From contig NC_049995.1 of assembly GCF_000003815.2 (NCBI RefSeq), positions 7,228,125 to 7,292,124 on the forward strand: DNA of 64,000 bases. Direction: 5' to 3'. Below are positions 1-64,000 of this stretch, in pieces. Below the pieces are notes generated by a model. That model worked only from the letters and a program-made list of their open reading frames with translations, searched no databases and was not told the origin of the DNA. Made by a program: the position numbers and the translations under genes. The DNA comes from Branchiostoma floridae. Lineage: Eukaryota; Chordata; Leptocardii; Amphioxiformes; Branchiostomatidae. Position 1 is the stretch's first letter. The number at the start of each line of letters is the position of its first letter.

Positions 1-2637
1 GACTCCCACGAAAGATTGGCCTTTATTGAGGTTAGCTATTTGTTTATTTCTTATGTTATTAATAATATGTCCTAAAATATAATGCCTGTTGTTGGTGTAT
101 AGTACAAAATGACCAATGTTACCTGAAAGACTGGCGCTGAAGAAGAAAGACTGAAATTAATGATTATTGCTTTTTATCAGACCGTTTATTTCGATTATGG
201 CGTGAACAGAGAGGAACCCCTGAGGAATGTTCACTTCTTCACTAAGTGCGAGCCGAACGTGCCTTTCTTCCTTCGAAAGGAACAGGTATTTGTTACTTTT
301 AATCTTTACTCGTTTTTACCTGGCCTTAACACCTGCCTTTGAGTATAGTTTGATATTGCGTAAAAGTTTAGTGAACAAAAAATAATGCATAATGCTCATG
401 AATGATGGTGTTTTTAAAAACTGTTTTATCAATTTGTACAGAAATGATTACATCACAAACAAAAGGATTGCTATGGTCAAGAATTTTAACATATTCCCTT
501 GTATAATTGTACGTTTTTTTTATCGATAGGAGCCACGAGTACTCCCAGAGAACATGTTGGAGCGGAAAATAAGGGTCTATTGCAAGAGCACGGAGACTTC
601 TTGTCGGGACAACATCCATGAGTAAGTTTAAAAAGCTGCACCCATGCCGTAATCTGCATAGAATTCTCAGCAATTTCAAATAGGAGACTACAGCAGGGTC
701 GTAGGTTCCAAATAACCTCCGCCGCCCCCGAAAGTTTATCGAATGCTTCAAATCTATTTTCTGTAGAGGCCTGATGCAGTGGTGGACTGAACAATACCAG
801 TCAGGGGCCATACTTTCCACGGTAACGTGTTTTGACTATTTTTTTTCCTTTGATCAAATTTCACACCTTAAGGAATTTCATGGTAGTTTTAACACGTGCA
901 CACTTCATGACTCAAGGAGGTGAATTGAAGCATTTCTTCCCTTATCAAGTTTTTGTTGTTGTTGCTATTATTATTGAATTTCCTTTACTCGAATCGTAAA
1001 TTCAATTAAATATATGTTAGGTACCGTTCGCATGTAGCGCATAATTGTGTCCTAGCTCGCTTGGGATGAAATGATTTGCACATCTAGATGTAGTGCTGAA
1101 ATGGCGACAACTGCATATTTTTTCGAACTGTATTGTTGTCCAAAGAATATGTTTTCTTTTCATACAGCCTCCAAATGTAATATGTCCGTCAACGCCTGCG
1201 TCCAGTCAAAAGACATCCCCAGACTTCAAAGCCAACGTCCACAAACGGGAGCCGCATTTAGAAGAAAACCGTGCAAAACGACATCTCAGTAGGGTAGGAA
1301 AGACACTATCCCTTCCTTCGCCACTGAAAATATGTCAATAACCGGTAACATCTCTCCTTACTTCATTAATTAGCTCAGCTCTTTTCTAAAAAAAGGTATC
1401 ACATGAAACACAGATCAAATAGTATCTAGAAGTTTTGAATCATTCTAATTCTAATGCTTAGCTAATAAATGTTCATTATGCTGTGCATTGCTTAACCGGA
1501 TGTTCATAGTTCATGTTAAAAAGCTATCTTCTAAGAAAGAGAAACATACTACCTTTTAACGATTTTCTTTTCTTATTTGCCGTAGGATTTGGAAGATCTT
1601 CCATCAACCTCACAGCAATCCAGGAGATCAGAGCGAATTGCAAAAAAGATGGTAAATGTGATTTTGATGCACCATTCTCACGTTCAGCTTCTTAGGGATT
1701 TCAATTTACGTCGATGTAGGTTAGACATCCAGGTAATGAGATACGCCAAAAAGTAGTTACTCAAGCAACTGGATATGGTTTTGATTTCAATTTGTTTTAT
1801 TCAATACATCACCATTCACATCATGCCATCATTTTCATTGGTCTGTGTAAAGAAAATAATTTCTTTACGTTTTTACTTTGAAAGGCAAGGTGCACCATTT
1901 TGCTAAAAAACAGGTGTGGTGTTAGACAATGCTGTCCAGAATTAGGACCTTAACTTTCTTTTTCTTTTCATAGAGAACCGAAGAGCAGCATTCTGAGCCA
2001 ACAAAAGATACAACGACTATTCAAGAGGAAGGTAAGTAGTACATTATACATCAAGCAAACTAAATCTAGAAGCATTTTGAACTACTCAATAATGTATGAA
2101 TTTCTACTGTATATATAGCAATTGCAAGTTAAATGAAATAAACACGTATTCAAACTGTACGTCTTTTGCGCCTGTATAAAACACCGATTTGGTCTTTGAG
2201 ACTGAAGATAAGTCCGCCCTACCTCGAACCAATAGAAAATATCTTCTTGACAAGACGGAAGGCCAAAATGTCGTAAGGAAATGACAGTTTATTATTAATC
2301 TTAATCGCTACAAGAGGTTGCTTCTATAATTACCTTTTAATTGTTTTTTTCGACAGCACTGAAAAAATCTTTCCACGTAGTCGTAGAAAACGCACGTGAT
2401 AATTGGAAAGAAATCGGCCGACGCCTTCAGTTCACAGAAACCGACATTAACAGCATCGACCAGAAGGAACGTGGAGACTGCACGGAGTGCATGAGGACTG
2501 TACTTCATCGATGGACCGCTCGCGAAGGAAAGCGCGCTACCATCTTTCGGCTGATGGAGGCGCTTAAAGCAGCCAGAAATGTGGATGTCATGGAAAAAGT
2601 CAGTGATATTGCAAATGAATTGGAATTGAAGGAATAA
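1..2637 (+). CDS. SAMHD1-like C-terminal region fused to a Death domain (3' part of gene)
   Basis: Eight exons join in consistent phase: 1-30, 181-285, 530-621, 767-821, 1168-1293, 1586-1651, 1974-2031, 2357-2637 (stop). They give 270 residues; the 5' part lies outside the window. Residues 1 to about 110 resemble the end of SAMHD1, the HD-domain dNTP triphosphohydrolase: YFDYGV, then LPENMLERKIRVYCK, then WW..Q...G.ILSTP match in order and spacing the DYG, LLP...IRVYCK and W...G..I..L.TP segments of that family. A basic, Ser/Thr-rich linker (about 110-177) with TP and SP sites follows, then a Death domain (178-262). The HD catalytic core is upstream and unseen, so enzyme activity cannot be judged. 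The family cleaves dNTPs and restricts retroviruses in vertebrates; a death-domain tail would add a signalling contact (inference). The first exon (1-30) rests only on its donor and phase. Confidence 0.85.
1712..1783 (-). repeat. Penelope-like tail repeat, copy 1
   Basis: On the minus strand this intronic segment reads ATATCCAGTTGCTTGAGTAA, then ACTACTTTTTGGCG, then TTACCTGGATGTCTAACC. Almost the same text occurs on the plus strand at 10315-10393, and inverted halves occur at 60465-60600. The family is assigned to Penelope-like retroelements because the 10 kb copy follows the GAAACGTC hairpin described in the findings. Confidence 0.6.
2357..2637 (+). CDS. Death domain exon (C-terminus of the SAMHD1-like gene)
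   Basis: The terminal exon enters in phase 1 after a CGACAG acceptor and encodes about 93 residues ending LELKE-stop. It shows the six-helix Death pattern: NWKEIGRRL in helix 2, an Asp-Ile...I...D core, LHRW in helix 5 and ATIFRLMEAL leading to helix 6. All upstream exons stay open and in phase into it, which makes the fusion a property of the gene rather than of one lucky ORF. Death domains assemble homotypically with adaptor and receptor partners; which partner applies here cannot be told from sequence. Confidence 0.85.
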
Positions 2638-3735
2638 TTGAAGGAAAAATGGAACGTTCACAGATAAAAGTTCGATAGGAGTCTCTAAAGGTACTTTAAA
2701 TGCATTTAAGTTCGCGGGGATATAATTTCGTGGGAGCGGGAAATGTAGTGTTCGCAGTGGTTATGATTTCGCCATAGCGCCATCCGGATCCGCGAACTTG
2801 AATGCATTTACAGTACTGTACTCTAGTCACAAACTGATATGAAAACCCGGTGCCTCTACGAACCGCCAGTCGGAAACCACTTACTAGTTTCTTGGCAAGT
2901 GTGCTACAAACGGACAGATCATTGAACTGTTCATTCTTGACATTGACAGTGCTGACGTGATCACCTGTCACTGATTTTACTCTCAATTTGTAGTACCGAA
3001 CTACTTATCTATCATGGTGTTGTGCAGTATGTCGTATGGAGAAATGCATGAAAGCGTACTCAAAACATTTAGGTATTCGTGTGTCTTTACCGCATCAGGT
3101 ACCTCAAACATTTAATTATATAATACTGTGCCAATGTACATTGCATACAAGTAGCGAGAAGGAACAGAACTCAGAAGACAGAAGGGAAATGTTCGCAGTA
3201 GTTGTGAGTTTCATTGTGAGAGGCATTTACAGTAACTGATACGAAAGCTTCATGTCATTCTGGTATAGAACGACTTCTTTATCGTCCAGTGAACGTCAAG
3301 CTGTTACCTAATAAGGAAGACCTGCCTATTCCCCAATAGAATTTGTTGTTTTTTTATTAAGCTTGTGATACACTATCAGTACTCTGTCTAAGTTTCGTGA
3401 AAGTAATTCTTCTTACATTTCATGTTGTAGGACCCTCTAGTTGTCATCATTTTAGTGTAAACAGTATTGTAATGATACGAAGGTACGATACGATCGACTG
3501 TTGACATGTTATATCCAGGTTCCCAAATGGTGGCATCGTCTCAAGTTATTTTCATGTATTTTGTTACTGTTATGTACTTTGTACTATGTATGTAAAATTG
3601 TGTATATATTATTATAAGACTCATTAGGACTTTTAATGATGTAAACTGTATATACTTTGTCTGACCCTGGCCTCTTACCTCATGACCTCAATGAAAAGCG
3701 GCCTGCAGGCCGATTTGAGCTTTCATGAATATACA
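2638..3735 (+). other. Probable 3' UTR / retroelement 3' end
   Basis: No exon was found downstream of the stop at 2637. The stretch ends in a strong palindromic hairpin (GGCCTGCAGGCC near 3702-3713), followed by TTTGAGCTTTCATGAATATACAAAG, a layout typical of transcript or LINE 3' ends. AATATA near 3727 could be a variant poly(A) signal. It is either the 3' UTR of the SAMHD1-like gene or a CR1-like LINE tail; I cannot decide which. Confidence 0.35.
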
Positions 3736-6135
3736 AAGGTTCAAACAAAATTTACTCACCTGAGTCTCCTACCACCATTCTTGATATAATAGTACCAATA
3801 CACTGACTATCAAGTTTATCTTTGGGCTGTACGAGATTAATTTTCATTTCATTTGTGACCGAATGCATAACGTTTAACTACGCATTTAGTAGGACATTGG
3901 TGGGACATTAATCAATAAACAAGTGTTAATTATTAATTACCTTAGGATACAGCATCGGATCAAGACTTTTAATGTGTGGTGGTTGAAGATTTAAAAAAAT
4001 CAAAGTCAGTTGGGCCGTGTGTAGAATTATAAATAGCTACCTCTTAAATGCATAGTACTGCCCAACGTCTCAGACACGTACAGACGACTGGCAATCATTG
4101 ACTTACAACATACACTTAGAAGGGCTGCATGACACTGACAAGATGTAAGTTGTTAACAGACTGCCTAACCAACTCGACTGTACAGAAAGCTTTATACAGT
4201 CGTGCACGAAAGAAGAATATACGCAGGCGCACCACGCATGTCCCAAAGAGGAGGTCGCTAAACAGCGCCGAGTGTCAGAGGATCATGTTTGGACCATATA
4301 CAGATCTATATGCTGGATCCGGGTACGTACATGTGTATGTGTGCCTTCATGCGTAGTCAGCGTGTAGTTTTGGAAAGAGGAGGGAGGGCAAAAGAATGGT
4401 AAAATTCGCTAAAAATGGAATATTCTTCCCATTTTTCACACTGAGATAAGGTCGCATGCTTGTTTTAAAGATCAGAATCTAGTACTTACAACTATGCTGA
4501 GCCTTTCGTGATTCCGTTGAATAAAAGCATCTGCAATGTGTCACATACATTTGAAAGGTTTCAGAACGATTTCGTTTTACAGTGTTGAATACGAATGTCA
4601 CTCATAGTGGTCGTACAGTGAGCGAGTGTCCTTTGAACGATGAGCAATGGTAGGTAAAAAGTTTCCAATTCGTGCGACAGTTGCACGAGGACCCGCACGT
4701 GAGCAACTTCCGCAACACGAAAATAACGTGTAAATTCTAACAGAGAGGGACAACTAATGGGTATCAACACTCAAGTATTTTCCTGTGGTTGTGTTCAGTG
4801 GGATCAGGTTAAACACTTTATGTAGTATGCAAAGGGGTACCTTTGAATAAGATTGGTAAAGACAGCAGTATGATCGAACACAAGTAAATGCTACTAATAT
4901 TTGTAATGCCCCAGTCAGACAGCAGAAAAATCGATCGACCGACGAGTCTGCGAGCCCTGAATGACATTTTCGGCAGTAATACGACCGTTTTTTTCCCGAT
5001 CACCGCGAGAGTTTTGGACATAGGTCGATGTTCACAGAAGTCCAAGTACCGTCAGTGTGACGGTATGTTTCAGGTGCAAATATGCTCCATACTCTGGCGG
5101 TATTAAGGCAATGAACCCGAAATGTGACATGGGCTCAAAATGTAAGAACACACTGTGCTCATAAACTAGACGTGTGTGCCTCATATCAGTAAACAGATAT
5201 TAGAGAATAATCTTATGGTTTGACCTAGGCGTGGTGGATTCTGAGTACTGATGATGAATGATTTATTTGATGCGTACACACATGTACGAGAAAATACCAC
5301 AAATACAAAATATAAATCAAACATGTTAATGTACACCGTATAGTTTTCAACTATATATACCCAACAGTCACCATTCAGTCTGTTTTCGTGTTGTGCAACA
5401 ACAATGTAAAATCATACATTTATTTATCGAATGTAGCACATGAGTGAATGTGTTGCTATTCCAATTTAGCAGAGGTCAAATATACTAGTAGCCCCTACCT
5501 TTCTATTTTTAGGTCCCTGAATACTTCCTCACAGGGCCATAAACATGTTAATACACTGGCAAGCCATAGATAGGCTAAATCCGTGTACATACATATATGT
5601 CCCTTGTTGGCGGTTGAGGAGGGAGGGGCGATTTTGAGCAATACCATGTTGCGGGGCGGGGTGCGTTTTCAAGTACTACAGCAGAAATTGTATCAAGTGT
5701 CCTTTAAACTTGTCTTCAATATTAAATCTAGATATGTCCGACTAAAAAGTGAGATATAATGTTCTGTCAAGTTCTTCACTTTATGTTTTTTTTATGCAAA
5801 AAGAGCTGTATACGAGGGGGGGGGGTCGCTAGGAGGCCCAACGTATTTCTCAATATGCAATATGCCGCTACTACATAATATACATGCAACTATATTGCTG
5901 AAGTTGTAAAACACAACAAAAAGATACGCTACAAAAAGTCGACTCATGCTTTTTACTAAAAATTACTAAAATCTTTTTTTTTTTTCACGCAATAGAGTGC
6001 GTTTGCAACAGGTGTGCTTACGTCCGTACATCTGCAGTGACGTCCACTGACCCTCCCTAGCTCCTCCCTTTGATGACTATCTCTTCCTAGATCCGGGACT
6101 TGTTTACGACCAGAAGCCAATACAGTTGGGTAGTC
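3736..6135. other. Intergenic, no gene seen
   Basis: The short ORFs here have no recognisable domain, no codon-level similarity to each other and no plausible splice partners. A G-run lies at about 5815-5824 and A/T-rich tracts near 5970. The last 150 bases grade into the promoter of the mucin-like gene. Confidence 0.5.
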
Positions 6136-6249
6136 ACACGTCAGACCATACTAAAAGTATTGTTTTTCTACCTGGTTCGGACACGTCAGTAGATAAGGTA
6201 GTGAGATAATTTTAGGCTATAAAGAGGGGTACAACGACGAGCTTCGTCA
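6136..6249 (+). promoter_or_regulatory. Core promoter of the mucin-like gene (two ACACGTCAG boxes, TATA, Inr)
   Basis: ACACGTCAG occurs at 6136-6144 and again at 6181-6189, exactly 45 bases apart. TATAAA is at 6218-6223 and an initiator-like TCATAC centres on A6249, 31 bases from the start of the TATA. The ATG at 6284 with a signal peptide follows, implying a 5' UTR of about 35 nt. Read on the other strand the box is TGACGTGT, close to the binding core of XBP1/ATF6/CREB3L-type bZIP factors, which control secretory genes; that assignment is inference. Confidence 0.65.
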
Positions 6250-6283
6250 TACGAGAAGGGTTCGACGACAACGAGAAGAAGAG

Positions 6284-63122
<56,839 letters not shown>

Positions 63123-64000
63123 GTAACTTGGAGTAAATTTCTGATCTCTTTCTCTGTATATATACATATCAAAGCCACATATTGACACAGAGCACTGGGA
63201 GGACCTCCATGTAAATGACAGATCCAGCTGGAGATGCACACTCACCACTACCCGCACAAGCTGATCCTGCAAAAAGAACTTTGTAACAGACCCAAGTCAG
63301 CTTACAGATGTGCCCTGTATGGCGCCATGGCAGGGACTGTCATTCTCGTGTAGGACTATTTAGCCACAGTCGACGCTGTAGGGCTGATATCAAACTAGGA
63401 TTTTACCATGGTCAATATTTACCGAAGGCGGCCATATTTGCATAGTCCTCCCAGTGCTCTGTGTCAATATGTGGCTTTGATATCTGATCTATGGCATTCT
63501 TATCGTAATCATTATGTATATCAAAACAAACCTACATCACAAAGAGAGGAGAAACCATGTAGTTTCAGAACCCAATTTCTTTTAGATTAGTATTAAAAGT
63601 CCTGCTTACAACTTTCCTATCTGTCTGACTGATAAGGCAAGGATAAACACTATCATATATAATTAGAAATAGACTATAGGTTACCTCCAAGTAGTGTCTT
63701 TTTACCTTCCCATCATGCAATGTGTGCATACATTAATATCACTAGCCAGGGAATTGTGCCATGTAATATCATTGTGCCCAAACTTCACCAAACAGCAGTG
63801 TTTTCTGAAAATACTATTGATTGATGATATTATACTACTTGTGCATCAGAAAAACACAAATGCACCAAAAAGCACCCATGGAAAAGTAAAGAAAATGATG
63901 TTTGTTGTATTGTTTTTGTAAGAATTATTGACAAATATAATTTTCTTTACTTTCCAATGGGTGCTTTTCTGAAAATACTATTGATTGATGATATTATACT
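63123..64000 (+). other. Intron after exon 44 to window end: no exon recognised
   Basis: An inverted pair occurs: CATATTGACACAGAGCACTG with GGAGGAC near 63177-63204, and GTCCTCCCAGTGCTCTGTGTC with AATATG near 63441-63468, enclosing about 240 bases. A direct repeat GAAAATACTATTGATTGATG occurs at about 63807 and 63971, with TTTACTTTCCAATGGGTGCT-type ends in inverse orientation near 63870 and 63947. These look like MITEs. The E3 exon of the mucin was not found. Confidence 0.5.

Noticed and set aside
1-821. Initial reading of the first gene as a ZU5-UPA-Death (UNC5/PIDD-like) protein
   Set aside because: The YFDYGV, LPE...IRVYCK and ILSTP segments follow SAMHD1 order and spacing much better than the UPA domain; only the Death domain is shared.
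4129-5106. Short intergenic ORFs of 70-75 residues
   Set aside because: No domain, no signal peptide, no supporting splice sites or promoter; consistent with chance.

Overview
The window looks like draft genome sequence from an invertebrate chordate, most likely a lancelet (Branchiostoma). This is inferred from gene content and style: many short exons with canonical GT/AG borders, a vertebrate-type gel-forming mucin carrying extra lectin and EGF modules, a death-domain fusion gene, dense MITEs, a CR1-type LINE with PHD and esterase domains, and Penelope-like remnants. Five runs of N (28113-28212, 33619-33718, 41280-41379, 42252-42351, 53405-53725) mark assembly gaps. No prokaryotic feature was seen.

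Layout. (1) 1-2637, plus strand: the last eight exons of a gene whose protein ends in a SAMHD1-like C-terminal region, a basic linker and a canonical Death domain. (2) 2638-6135: 3' UTR and/or retroelement tail, then intergenic DNA. (3) 6136-6249: a compact promoter with two ACACGTCAG boxes, a TATA box and an initiator. (4) 6284-63122 and onward past the right edge, plus strand: one very large gene, at least 44 exons and about 2,100 visible codons. It encodes a secreted gel-forming-mucin-type glycoprotein. Domain order: signal peptide; acidic propeptide cut by nine furin-type sites; Gly-Asn linker; SUEL/rhamnose-binding lectin; three EGF; Pro/Thr-rich; first half of a mucin CysD (WxxW) domain; C-type lectin domain; second half of CysD; Pro/Thr/Ala repeats running into a gap; two EGF; VWF-type D1 (VWD-C8-TIL-E); D2; D' (TIL'-E'); D3 (VWD-C8-TIL), where the window ends.

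The introns are full of mobile DNA: a nearly full-length but dead CR1-like LINE (about 12475-18425, minus) plus several of its truncated 3' ends, other LINE tails, Penelope-like fragments, hAT-like and other TIR/MITE families, tRNA-related SINE copies, minisatellites and microsatellites.

Functionally the two genes are separate, but both fit host defence: an intracellular SAMHD1/Death protein and an extracellular multimerising mucus protein bristling with lectin domains. The most notable observations are the SAMHD1-Death fusion, the multi-site prohormone-like N-terminus of a mucin, the phase-1 C-type lectin cassette nested inside a CysD domain, the loss of CGLC cysteines in D1 and D2, a repeated 40-bp module in intron 1, and a covarying hairpin shared by Penelope-like remnants.
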